Of a stretch of DNA of 64,000 nt, positions 27,648 through 35,680 are shown one piece after another. Position numbers and translations under genes: made by a program. The notes under the pieces were generated by a model, which searched no databases, had not been told where the DNA came from, and was given only the letters and a program-made list of their open reading frames with translations. Every line of letters starts with the position of its first letter. Positions within the stretch are counted from its first letter, which is position 1. This DNA is from Rhizobium sp. CCGE 510 (lineage in GTDB: Bacteria; Pseudomonadota; Alphaproteobacteria; Rhizobiales; Rhizobiaceae), in NCBI RefSeq assembly GCF_000292525.1, contig NZ_AEYF01000029.1, positions 1-64,000 on the forward strand, read 5' to 3'.

Positions 27648-28973
27648 TCAGATGTTGTTCTGCAGGATGGTCCGCAGCTTGCCGAAAAGCTCGTCGATAT
27701 GCTGCTTCTCGATGATCAGCGGCGGAGAGAGCGCGATGATATCGCCGGTGGTGCGGATCAGCAGGCCGCTTTCATAGGCTTTCAGGAAAGCGGTGAAGGC
27801 GCGCTTGGTCGGCTCGCCGGCAATCGGATCGAGTTCGATCGCGCCGATCAAGCCGGTGTTCCTGATGTCGATGACATTGGGGCAGTCTTTCAGCGAATGC
27901 AGCGCGTCGGCCCAGTAATCGGAAAGCTCGGCGGCGCGTGTCAACAGCCCTTCTTCCTTGTAGGTGTCGAGTGTGGCGAGGGCGGCGGCGGAGGCGATCG
28001 GGTTGCCGGAATAGGTATAGCCGTGGAAGAACTCGATCATATGCTCCGGACCGTTCATGAAGGCATCATGGATCTCGGAGGTGACGAAGACGGCGCCCAT
28101 CGGAATGACGCCGTTGGTCAGTCCCTTGGCTGCGGTGATCATGTCGGGCTTGACGTCGTAATATTGCGCGGCGAAGGGGGCGCCGAGGCGGCCGAAGCCG
28201 GTGATGACCTCGTCGAAGATCAGAAGGATGCCGTGTTTGGTGCAGATCTCGCGCAGCTTCTGCAGATAGCCCTTCGGCGGGATCAGGACGCCGGTGGAGC
28301 CGGCCACCGGCTCGACGATGACGGCGGCAACGGTGGAGGCGTCGTGCAGGGTGACGATACGCTCGAGCTCGGTGGCGATGTCGCCGCCATGCTCGGGCTC
28401 GCCGCGGGTGAAGTTGTTCTTTCCGGGCTGGTGGGTATGCGGCATGTGATCGACCCCGGTCAGCAGCGTGCCGAACATCTTGCGATTGGTGACGATGCCG
28501 CCGACGGAGATGCCGCCGAAGTTGACGCCGTGATAGCCGCGCTCGCGGCCGATCAGGCGGAAACGAGAACCATTGCCCTTCACGCGGTGATAGGCGAGCG
28601 CCACCTTGAGCGCTGTCTCGACGGATTCGGATCCGGAATTGGTATAGAGAACGTGGTTCAGGCCTTCGGGAGCGATGTCGACTAGGCGGTTCGCCAGTTC
28701 GAAGGCTTTGGGGTGGCCGAGCTGGAAGGCCGGGGCGTAATCGAGCTCGCCGGCCTGCTCACGGATTGCCTCGGTGATTTTCGGACGGCAGTGGCCGGCG
28801 TTGACGCACCAGAGGCCGGCAGTGCCGTCCAGCACCTGACGGCCGTCATGGGTGGTATAATACATGTCCTTGGCGCCGACGAACATGCGCGGCTCCTTCT
28901 TGAACTGGCGATTTGCTGTGAAGGGCATCCAGAAGGCGCGAAGATCGTTCGGTGCGTTGAGGCGATTGGACAT
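27648..28973 (-). CDS. omega-amino acid--pyruvate aminotransferase
   Basis: A 441-residue class-III PLP aminotransferase. Key blocks: WMPFTANRQFKKEPRMF (N-terminal family mark), TNSGSESVETALK (phosphate cup), FDEVITGFGR (Asp that holds the PLP pyridine) and AAKGLTNGVIPMG (PLP lysine). The sequence fits beta-alanine/omega-amino-acid:pyruvate transaminases, which move amino groups from beta-alanine or similar amines to pyruvate. The ATG at 28973 is preferred (GGAGAACAGC upstream). The upstream region has a TTTGAC-N6-GTCAAA palindrome. The substrate range cannot be fixed by eye. Confidence 0.88.
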   Translation of the reverse strand: MSNRLNAPNDLRAFWMPFTANRQFKKEPRMFVGAKDMYYTTHDGRQVLDGTAGLWCVNAGHCRPKITEAIREQAGELDYAPAFQLGHPKAFELANRLVDIAPEGLNHVLYTNSGSESVETALKVALAYHRVKGNGSRFRLIGRERGYHGVNFGGISVGGIVTNRKMFGTLLTGVDHMPHTHQPGKNNFTRGEPEHGGDIATELERIVTLHDASTVAAVIVEPVAGSTGVLIPPKGYLQKLREICTKHGILLIFDEVITGFGRLGAPFAAQYYDVKPDMITAAKGLTNGVIPMGAVFVTSEIHDAFMNGPEHMIEFFHGYTYSGNPIASAAALATLDTYKEEGLLTRAAELSDYWADALHSLKDCPNVIDIRNTGLIGAIELDPIAGEPTKRAFTAFLKAYESGLLIRTTGDIIALSPPLIIEKQHIDELFGKLRTILQNNI

Positions 28974-29023
28974 GCTGTTCTCCTGGCCGCTGACGGCCCT
29001 TTCCCGGGGCTTCACGCCCAAAT

Positions 29024-29041
29024 TTTGACTGCCCGGTCAAA
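29024..29041. promoter_or_regulatory. palindrome upstream of the transaminase gene
   Basis: TTTGAC-TGCCCG-GTCAAA, six-base arms with a six-base centre, 51 bp before the transaminase start. Its minus-strand half contains TTGACC, which could serve as a -35 box, so a bound repressor would compete with polymerase. The regulator is unknown. Confidence 0.45.
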
Positions 29042-29171
29042 TTATCAGGGCTTCCCGATGCGTCAACGGGAAAACGCCAGAGAGCCACTGGTGGCGGGAG
29101 GCTCGAGTTGCCCCATCAATCTGGGAATAGCTCGGGCAATCTGGGAACAGCTCGGGGCCGACAGACGCAAT

Positions 29172-29214
29172 TAAAAAGGCACGACCGGCAAATCGCAAGT
29201 TTGCCGGTCGTGCC
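29172..29214 (-). terminator. terminator of the NolR-like gene
   Basis: A perfect 15-bp stem, GGCACGACCGGCAAA and TTTGCCGGTCGTGCC, with a 7-base loop. It is followed on the minus strand by TTTTTAA, a textbook intrinsic terminator 92 bp after the regulator's stop. Confidence 0.9.
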
Positions 29215-29305
29215 ATAAGGTTCAGGTGCTAAAATATCGTTGCCGCGCCTCCGGGAACATCCCCTTACGCCACGACATCGGCCGACATTCATGTCAGCGC
29301 TATCA

Positions 29306-29623
29306 TCAAGCGGCGGATCTGTTCCGGTTCTGCACGAGGTAGATGTCTTCGAGCGTCGCCAGGATCCTTATCACCGGCTCGGAGGTGCTCGAATAATAAA
29401 TGGTTTGTGCGTCGCGGCGGGTCTTGACCAGCTTTTGAGCGCGCAGTTTCGATAGGTGCTGGGAAAGAGCCGACTGGCTGAGGCCGACCTGCGTTGCAAG
29501 TACGCCGACGGCCACTTCGCCCTTCACGAGGCTACACAGGATCAGCAATCTCTTCGGGTTGGCCATGGCCGATAATAACGCCGCCGCCACATTGGTGTGA
29601 TCGGCCAAATCCGTGGTTTCCAT
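29306..29623 (-). CDS. nolR: ArsR-family regulator, NolR-like
   Basis: A 105-residue winged-helix protein. The stretches LLSAMANPKRLLIL, LSQSALSQHLSKLRAQ and TRRDAQTIYYSS match, as I recall them, the core of NolR, the ArsR-type global regulator of nodulation genes in Sinorhizobium and Rhizobium. It lacks the ArsR metal-binding cysteine box, as NolR does. It is slightly shorter than S. meliloti NolR. A sequence matching the NolR consensus lies over its ribosome site, fitting autorepression. A paralogue with other targets remains possible. Confidence 0.75.
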   Translation of the reverse strand: METTDLADHTNVAAALLSAMANPKRLLILCSLVKGEVAVGVLATQVGLSQSALSQHLSKLRAQKLVKTRRDAQTIYYSSTSEPVIRILATLEDIYLVQNRNRSAA

Positions 29624-29624
29624 A

Positions 29625-29640
29625 TTGTTATCTTCCTAAT
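29625..29640 (-). promoter_or_regulatory. NolR-box-like sequence over the ribosome site
   Basis: On the minus strand ATTAG-N9-AA fits the published NolR consensus (A/T)TTAG-N9-A(T/A). It ends two bases before the start codon and includes the AGGA ribosome site. The consensus is short and will occur by chance, so this is suggestive only. Confidence 0.4.
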
Positions 29641-29740
29641 GCGAAACGTACATCATCCGTGTGGGCACTGGCCGCCAGCCGGGATTTTAACCGACGCCCG
29701 AAAACTAGCAACTGCGGGCGAAGATTGTATATACCTAAAT

Positions 29741-30490
29741 TTAAGGTATCGAGTATGCTATTTTAGATATGTTTGAACAAATGTGATCGGCGTCCCCAGC
29801 GAGGGTTTCGAATTCGTATCGCAGCAGATAATCGCCGGAAATCATGTCGAAACCTGAGGGATCGACACCACAAATGCGCCAGGAAGCCGATTCCGGAGCC
29901 TTTAGCCTGGTAGCGAGGGTCTCGGCCACATCGGGGTAGCGCGCTACTAAATCTCGCACTGCTTCTGCCGCTCTGGCGGCGACTTCTTCATTCGCGGACG
30001 ACTGGATTACGAGATCGTTTGCGCCGAGCAGGTAAGCGCGGCCGAAGCCGCCATTGAGGCTGGCCCGTTCCGGCTTGAGACGGAAGAACAGGAAATCAGG
30101 AAAGTCGAGATAAAGCTTCGCCTTGGCGTGGCGAGCGAGAAAACGCGTGCGTATGCGCTCGTAGAACACATTGTCGCGCTCGACGGGTTCAGCCAGGCAT
30201 TGGGTTGTCAGGCGAGGGTGGGCGAGCGGATCGCCTTTGCCGGGCTCGCCGGTCAGGAGTGAGGCGCGCGGGTCGCTGGCGAGCGCCCTGGTATGGGCCG
30301 ACAGCTTCGAAACGAGGATGACGGGGGTGCCGTCAATATCGGTCGCGACCAGCACGCGGCTGGCGAAGGGGAAGCCGGTCTCGGGGTCGAGAACGGCAAT
30401 CGCCGCGTGCCGCGCGGAGCGCAGAAGCACGCGGGCGAGCTTGCGGGCATCGTCGTCGGTTTCGCGTATGGGCGAGGGTTGATCTTTCAT
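29741..30490 (-). CDS. HugZ-like FMN-binding split-barrel protein with DUF2470-type tail
   Basis: A 249-residue protein. The N-terminal part (about 15-150) is a pyridoxamine-phosphate-oxidase-like split barrel (AIAVLDPETGFPFASRVLVATD, then SLLTGEPGKGDPLAHPRLT). The C-terminal part (about 170-245, HICGVDPSGFDM-like WRICGVDPSGFDMISGDYL) resembles the DUF2470/HugZ domain seen in heme-degrading proteins. It may bind heme or flavin. It starts 32 bp after choV, so it is probably the last gene of choXWV, an odd partner for a choline importer. The ATG at 30490 is preferred over an open upstream frame. Confidence 0.75.
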   Translation of the reverse strand: MKDQPSPIRETDDDARKLARVLLRSARHAAIAVLDPETGFPFASRVLVATDIDGTPVILVSKLSAHTRALASDPRASLLTGEPGKGDPLAHPRLTTQCLAEPVERDNVFYERIRTRFLARHAKAKLYLDFPDFLFFRLKPERASLNGGFGRAYLLGANDLVIQSSANEEVAARAAEAVRDLVARYPDVAETLATRLKAPESASWRICGVDPSGFDMISGDYLLRYEFETLAGDADHICSNISKIAYSIP

Positions 30491-30521
30491 ATCCGCTTTG
30501 TGGCAAAGCGGATTGAAAACA

Positions 30522-31574
30522 TCAAGCGTCCTGCCTGCGGCGATGGCGGGTGAGGCCGGCAACGATATCTTGGGCCGAGATGGTGCCCACGATCGTGCCG
30601 TTCTCGACGATGCCGATGCTGCCGGGCTGGCGGGCAAGGGCATCGAGGATATCGACGAGCGGGGTCGCGGCGCGGGCCGTGGCGCTGACGCTCATGCCGG
30701 CGGCCGTCTGGCCGAGGCCGGGCTGCATCACGTCGGCCGCCGTCAGCATGCTGATCGGGTTGAGATGCTGCACGAAATCGGCGACATACTGGTCGGCGGG
30801 GTTCTTGACGATGTCGTGCGGCGTTCCGCACTGGATGATGTGGCCACCCTCCATGATGGCGATGCGGTTGCCGATGCGGAAGGCCTCGTCGAGATCGTGG
30901 CTGACGAAGAGGATGGTCTTCTTCAGACGCCGCTGGAACTCCAGGAGCTCGTCCTGCAGGCGGGTACGGATCAAGGGATCAAGCGCCGAAAACGGCTCGT
31001 CCATTAGCAGGATAGGGGCGCCGGTGGCAAATGCGCGCGCAAGCCCGACGCGCTGCTGCATGCCGCCCGAGAGTTCGTTGACCTTGCGGTCGGCCCATTT
31101 CGTCAGGTTGACGAGCTCGAGCTGTTCGCCGACGCGCCGCTTGCGTTCGGGCTCCGGCATGCCGGCGAGTTCAAGGCCAAAGCCGACATTCTCGGCGACT
31201 GTTCGCCAGGGCAGAAGAGCGAATTGCTGGAACACCATGGAGACGGTGTGGGTGCGCAGCTCCCGCAGCGCCTTGGCGTTACATCTGTAAGGGTTGACCG
31301 GACCATTGGAGGTCGAGACCGAGACGTCGCCGCGCACCACCGGGGCGAGCCCGTTGACAGCGCGCAGCAGCGTCGACTTGCCCGAGCCGGAAAGGCCCAT
31401 CAGCACCAGGATTTCGCCTTCTTCGATGGTCAGCGAGGCATTGGCGACGCCGAGCACCAGGCCGGTGGCGGCGCCGATTTCGTCACGTGTTTTGCCCTGG
31501 TCGACCATGGCAAGCGCTGTTTCCGGCCGATCGCCGAAGATGATGCTGACATCCTTGAAGCTTACTGCGGTCAT
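30522..31574 (-). CDS. choV: choline ABC transporter ATPase ChoV
   Basis: A 350-residue ATPase of the quaternary-ammonium (ProV/OpuA) class. Walker A is GLSGSGKST (about 59-67), the signature LSGGMQQRVGLARA, Walker B ILLMDEPFSALDP and switch FVSHDLDEAF. The C-terminal part (about 275-350) contains a single CBS-like region (VDILDALARQPGSIGIVENG) that could sense ionic strength. It energises ChoW. It overlaps choW by four bases. Confidence 0.92.
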   Translation of the reverse strand: MTAVSFKDVSIIFGDRPETALAMVDQGKTRDEIGAATGLVLGVANASLTIEEGEILVLMGLSGSGKSTLLRAVNGLAPVVRGDVSVSTSNGPVNPYRCNAKALRELRTHTVSMVFQQFALLPWRTVAENVGFGLELAGMPEPERKRRVGEQLELVNLTKWADRKVNELSGGMQQRVGLARAFATGAPILLMDEPFSALDPLIRTRLQDELLEFQRRLKKTILFVSHDLDEAFRIGNRIAIMEGGHIIQCGTPHDIVKNPADQYVADFVQHLNPISMLTAADVMQPGLGQTAAGMSVSATARAATPLVDILDALARQPGSIGIVENGTIVGTISAQDIVAGLTRHRRRQDA

Positions 31575-32416
31575 GCGCCGCCTCCTTCACCCGCGGTGCG
31601 GAATATGCGGTCGAGAATGATCGCCAGGATGACGATGCAGAAACCGGCTTCGAAGCCCTTGGCGATATTGACGGTGTTGAGCGCGCGCACGACCGGCACG
31701 CCAAGCCCGGGAGCCCCTACGAGGGCGGCGATGACCACCATCGACAGGGACAGCATGATGGTTTGGGTGAGGCCGGCCATGATCTGCGGCATGGCAAAGG
31801 GAAGTTCGATCTTGCGCAGCACCTGGATTGGCGTTGCGCCAAAAGCAACGGCGGCTTCGACGAGGGAACGCGGCGTCGAGATGATGCCGAGGCGCGTCAG
31901 CCGGATGGGGGCGGGGATGGCGAAGATGACCGTCGCGATCAGGCCCGGGACCATGCCGAGGCCGAAGAGGATGAGCGCCGGAATCAGATAGACGAATGTC
32001 GGAATGGTCTGCATCAGATCGAGCACCGGGCGCATGGCGGCATAGACCCAAGGGCGGCGGGCGGCGGCAATGCCGAAGGGAATGCCGATCACCATGCAAA
32101 CGAAGGTGGCGGCGAGCACCAGGGCGAGCGTCTCCGTCGTCTCTTTCCAATACCCTTGGTTTACGATGAGCAGCAGCCCAAGACAGGTGAAGAGCGTAAC
32201 TGCGATCGACCGGCGCAGCCAGAAGGCAAGGGCGGTGATGGCAGCGATGACGATCAGCGGGTGGGGCTTCTGCAGCACGAAGAGTAGGCCGTCTATGGCG
32301 CTCGACAGCAGGAAGGCGAGCTGGTTGAAGAACCACTCGCCGTTCGATGTCAGCCAGTCCACGAAGGATTTGGCCATTGAGCCGATGGGAATCTTAGCGT
32401 CGGTGATCCAATTCAA
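31571..32416 (-). CDS. choW: choline ABC transporter permease ChoW
   Basis: A 281-residue permease with about six helices and the EAA loop EAAVAFGATPIQVLRKIELP. The N-terminal WLTSNGEWFFNQLAFLLSSAIDG segment is typical of ProW/ChoW proteins. It forms the membrane channel for choline uptake. It lies 73 bp after choX, with a hairpin in between. Confidence 0.92.
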   Translation of the reverse strand: MNWITDAKIPIGSMAKSFVDWLTSNGEWFFNQLAFLLSSAIDGLLFVLQKPHPLIVIAAITALAFWLRRSIAVTLFTCLGLLLIVNQGYWKETTETLALVLAATFVCMVIGIPFGIAAARRPWVYAAMRPVLDLMQTIPTFVYLIPALILFGLGMVPGLIATVIFAIPAPIRLTRLGIISTPRSLVEAAVAFGATPIQVLRKIELPFAMPQIMAGLTQTIMLSLSMVVIAALVGAPGLGVPVVRALNTVNIAKGFEAGFCIVILAIILDRIFRTAGEGGGA

Positions 32417-32460
32417 GGGGCGCGCCTATCCAAAAAAATCAACAATCGGACAAAAATAAA

Positions 32461-32482
32461 ATGGGGCGGCGAGCCGCCCCAT
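32461..32482 (-). terminator. hairpin between choX and choW
   Basis: The ATGGGGCGGC/GCCGCCCCAT palindrome, 10-bp arms with a two-base centre, is followed on the minus strand by TTTATTTTTG. It looks like an intrinsic terminator and would let only part of transcription pass to choW and choV, giving surplus ChoX. Confidence 0.75.
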
Positions 32483-32489
32483 CATATCG

Positions 32490-33446
32490 TCAAAGGCCGA
32501 GGCCGGTCTTGGCAGCCGCCAGCGCGTCGCCCTTGCCGTCGCGGGTCTTGACGCCCGCAAGCCAGGGATCGAGGGCGGAGGGGTTGGCCTTCAGCCATTC
32601 GGTCGCCGCAGCTTCCGGCTCCTTGCCGTCGTCGAGGATCTTGCCCATGATCTGGTTCTCCATCTCGAGGGAGAACGTCAGGTTCTTCAGCATCGCGCCG
32701 ACATTCGGGCATTCGCCGACATAGCCGGCGCGAACATTGGTGTAGACCTTGGCGCCGCCGAAGTCCGGGCCGAAGACGTCGTCACCGCCTGTGAGATAGG
32801 TCAGCTTGAAATTCGTGTTCATCGGATGGGGTTCCCAGCCGAGGAAGACGATGGGCTTGCCTGCTTTTTCGGCGCGAGCGACCTGGGCGAGCATGCCCTG
32901 TTCGGAGGATTCGACGACTTCCAAATCCTTCATGCCGAAGGTATTCTTTTCGATCAGATCCATGACGAGGCGGTTGCCGTCATTGCCTGGCTCGATGCCG
33001 TAGATCTTGCCGTCGAGATCGTCCTTGTGGGCGGCGATATCCTTGAAGTCCTTGATGCCGAGTTCCGCACCCTTGGCGTTGGTGGCGAGCGTGTACTTGG
33101 CGCCGACGAGGTTGGGGCCGAAGGATTCGACCGACTTGTCGTCGAGATAGGGGCGGACGTCCTTTTCCTGGGTCGGCATCCAGTTGCCGAGGAAGATGTC
33201 GATGTCCTTGTTCTTCAGCGAGGTATAGGTGACCGGTACCGAAAGGACCTTGATATCGGTCTGATAGCCGATGCTCTTCAGGACGACGGAGGCAGTGGCG
33301 GTGGTGGCGGTAATGTCGGTCCAGCCGACGTCCGAGAAATGAACGGTGGAGCAGCTGTCGGGATCCGCGGCGAAGGCAGCGGTCGCAATGGAGAGAGTAG
33401 CGATGGCAGTGGCAGTGACGAATTTGAATGTGCTTGTTGTTTTCAT
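32490..33446 (-). CDS. choX: choline-binding protein ChoX
   Basis: A 318-residue periplasmic binding protein with a signal peptide ending AAFA-AD (about 26). The aromatic residues that cage the choline ammonium in ChoX are visible in HFSDVGWTD, LGNWMPT, VGAKYTLAT and LGWEPHP. ChoX binds choline and acetylcholine with high affinity in Sinorhizobium. The ATG at 33446 follows GGGAGTCTAAA and gives the signal peptide; the ORF is open 81 codons further upstream. First gene of choXWV. Confidence 0.94.
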   Translation of the reverse strand: MKTTSTFKFVTATAIATLSIATAAFAADPDSCSTVHFSDVGWTDITATTATASVVLKSIGYQTDIKVLSVPVTYTSLKNKDIDIFLGNWMPTQEKDVRPYLDDKSVESFGPNLVGAKYTLATNAKGAELGIKDFKDIAAHKDDLDGKIYGIEPGNDGNRLVMDLIEKNTFGMKDLEVVESSEQGMLAQVARAEKAGKPIVFLGWEPHPMNTNFKLTYLTGGDDVFGPDFGGAKVYTNVRAGYVGECPNVGAMLKNLTFSLEMENQIMGKILDDGKEPEAAATEWLKANPSALDPWLAGVKTRDGKGDALAAAKTGLGL

Positions 33447-33682
33447 TTTAGACTCCCAGTCTTTAAGTTCCCAAGCCAACCACCAATAGCCGAGTTTGAC
33501 AAGCGACCTCAGTGCGTTTGCGTCGTATCGACCCATGCGATTGCGACGTCGGGCAGATTTTTGGAAGCAGCTTGTTTTTGGAGTTTTCAGCAGTTTTTGA
33601 GCGGAATTTCTGTGATTATCACTGTTGCGGGGCTTTTCTTTGCCATTGTGAGCTTTCAATAAGCCGATCAAGGAGAGATTGA

Positions 33683-34285
33683 ATGGCAAAACTCTATTTC
33701 AACTACTCGACGATGAATGCCGGCAAGTCGACGATGCTGCTGCAGGCCTCCTACAATTATCAGGAGCGCGGCATGCGCACGGTGCAGCTGATCGCTGCCT
33801 TCGACGAGCGTACCGGCCGAGGCGTCATCGGTTCGCGCATCGGGCTGGAGGCGAGCGCCATTCCCTTCGAACCGCACGAGGACCTGTTCCGGCTGATCGC
33901 GACGCTGAGCGGTGAAGGGGCGCCGATTGCCTGCATCTTCGTCGACGAGGCGCATTTCATGACGCCTGTCCAGGTCTGGCAGCTTGCCCGCGTCGTCGAC
34001 AGGCTCGGCATTCCTGTGATGGTCTACGGATTGAGAACCGATTTCCAGGGCAAATTGTTTCCTGCGTCGCAGGAGTTGTTGGCGATCGCCGACGAAATGC
34101 GCGAGGTGCGCACGATCTGCCATTGCGGGCGCAAGGCGACGATGGTGGTGCGGCTCGACGCGGCGGGGAAGGTGCTGCACGAAGGCGCGCAGATCGAAGT
34201 CGGCGGCAATGAGAAATATGTCTCGCTCTGCCGCAGGCATTGGGACGAAGCGATGAACGGGACCTGGATCGCCGAGCCGGTCTGA
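33683..34285 (+). CDS. tdk: thymidine kinase
   Basis: A 200-residue type-II thymidine kinase, which phosphorylates thymidine to dTMP for salvage. The P-loop is STMNAGKST (about 9-17), then FVDEAHF (catalytic Glu region), VYGLRTDFQGKLF (nucleoside lasso area) and the zinc cysteines CHCGRKA and C...H at the end. The ATG follows AAGGAGAGATTGA. It is divergent from choX. Confidence 0.96.
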   Translation: MAKLYFNYSTMNAGKSTMLLQASYNYQERGMRTVQLIAAFDERTGRGVIGSRIGLEASAIPFEPHEDLFRLIATLSGEGAPIACIFVDEAHFMTPVQVWQLARVVDRLGIPVMVYGLRTDFQGKLFPASQELLAIADEMREVRTICHCGRKATMVVRLDAAGKVLHEGAQIEVGGNEKYVSLCRRHWDEAMNGTWIAEPV

Positions 34286-34328
34286 AGCCGCGATGCGGCC
34301 TGCTTTCTTTGGCGCCGGAAAGCGACAT

Positions 34329-34388
34329 GCTTTCTATTTTACGCAGTTTCGGACGGAAACCGCTCACACTTTTCGGCATCATGCTCTA
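34329..34388. repeat. dispersed intergenic repeat, family A, copy 2
   Basis: TTTTACGCAGTTTCGGACGG, then AAACCGCTCACACTTTTC and TGCTCTAGC. It aligns with the copies at 2240-2300 and 40165-40232. It lies just after tdk. Confidence 0.6.
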
Positions 34389-34422
34389 GCTTGGGACGAA
34401 TGAGATTCCCTGGAGAAGCCTG

Positions 34423-35496
34423 GTGCGTAAACCTCCGCCATTCGACGGCCGATACGAAGCTGCAGGCATCCTTGCCGAGAGGATTGCGGCCGACGGAGAC
34501 TATTGCGTGGCCGCGATCAACGCCTTCAGCGGCGATGAAGCACGGTCGGCCGACGAGGTCTTCCTCGAGCAGAATTCTCGTTTCCAGGCCCATATCGCCG
34601 ATGCTGCCGCACTCGACGCCCTGCAGGCGGAGCTGGTCTTTTCCCTCGACCGGCTAACGGCGGAGGTTTCGGCGGATCTCGACAGCTTCCGAGGGCTGAC
34701 GCTGCGCGAGAAGATGGCCGGCTGGACGTCGCGCCAGCGGATGTGGCGCAGGTATACCGAACGCGTGCGCGAGGCCCCCGTCATCGAACGGCTGCTCGAA
34801 CTTCTGACGAAATCGGATGCGCTCGCCAGGTTGATCGGCGGCCAGCGCGCTTCGATCATCGAACGGCACAGGGCCGCCGAGCGCGGTCTCGTCGACATCG
34901 TCGAGCAACGGCGCCGGCTGGTCGATTCCATCGATATTGCCCGCCTCAAGATGAAGGAACTCAATGCCAAGGCGTTGACGACGCAGGGCCGTATCGGCGT
35001 CTACGGCAACAGGGCGCATTGGGAGCAGATGGAGGCGGAGCGGCGGGCGCTGAAGGCGCAGGCCGAGCAGATTTCTGCCGGCGAGCACGAGATGCGCGAC
35101 GACAGCCAGCGGCGCGAGCGTTTCATCGGCCTGTTCCAGGCCTTTGTCGATTCGCTGAACGGCCGGATCGCCGGTTGTAACGTGCTGCTGCGCAAGCTGA
35201 TGATCGACGTCGAGGAGCGGTTGATCATCTACCAGGCGCAGGTCGATACCGACCGGCCGGGTATGAAGATGCGGATCAAGCCGGAACTCTTTCCCGATAT
35301 CGCCGCGCCGATCAGGCTGTTCGAGAAAGGCATGCTGGTCGCCCAGGATCTGGAGCGGCGCAAGAGCCGCGCTGATCTGGAATTTACCGGGAGGTTTCCG
35401 ACCTATGCCGAGCCGGCGCCGGAAAAATCGGGAGCGCCTCTGATCGACACAGAGCGCAGGTCCTTGCGTTTCAACCTGCCTTTCCTGCGTTCCTGA
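34423..35496 (+). CDS. uncharacterised helical/coiled-coil protein
   Basis: A 357-residue protein with no signal peptide or membrane segment. It is Arg/Glu-rich and almost wholly helical, with likely coiled-coil at about 155-245 (IDIARLKMKELNAKALTTQG, then EAERRALKAQAEQISAGEHE). The C-terminal half (LIIYQAQVDTDRPGM, FLPDIAAP-like ELFPDIAAPIRLFEKGM) has no family I can name. It is loosely reminiscent of TelA-type proteins but their signature is not clear. GTG start with GGAGAAGCCTG upstream. The DUF2333 gene follows after a repeat. Function unknown. Confidence 0.7.
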   Translation: MRKPPPFDGRYEAAGILAERIAADGDYCVAAINAFSGDEARSADEVFLEQNSRFQAHIADAAALDALQAELVFSLDRLTAEVSADLDSFRGLTLREKMAGWTSRQRMWRRYTERVREAPVIERLLELLTKSDALARLIGGQRASIIERHRAAERGLVDIVEQRRRLVDSIDIARLKMKELNAKALTTQGRIGVYGNRAHWEQMEAERRALKAQAEQISAGEHEMRDDSQRRERFIGLFQAFVDSLNGRIAGCNVLLRKLMIDVEERLIIYQAQVDTDRPGMKMRIKPELFPDIAAPIRLFEKGMLVAQDLERRKSRADLEFTGRFPTYAEPAPEKSGAPLIDTERRSLRFNLPFLRS

Positions 35497-35519
35497 TCTG
35501 CAATACACAGTCAGCGCCT

Positions 35520-35655
35520 CTTTTCCGCATGGCGCACTTGCGAAAAATCGGATGGCTCGTGTTGTGCTCGGCCCATCGAGCGCATATGTGGATGCAGCAA
35601 CTCAAAGTGTTGCAGCGTCCTTAGCGGTCTGAAAAGACGCGCGGCGCTGTAGTGT
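35520..35655. repeat. dispersed intergenic repeat, family B, copy 2
   Basis: It holds AACTCAAAGTGTTGCAGCGT, CCTTAGCGGTCTGAAAAGAC and GCGCGGCGCTGTA. The core matches the 5640-5742 element, and the GTCTGAAAAGACGCGCGG hairpin part matches 61252-61290. Confidence 0.6.
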
Positions 35656-35680
35656 TCGCCTCGCCTGACAGGAGACGACG

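Noticed and set aside
34423..35496. Toxic-anion-resistance (TelA) call for the helical protein
   Set aside because: Only the helical character and size are similar; I cannot see the TelA family motifs, so I left it unnamed.
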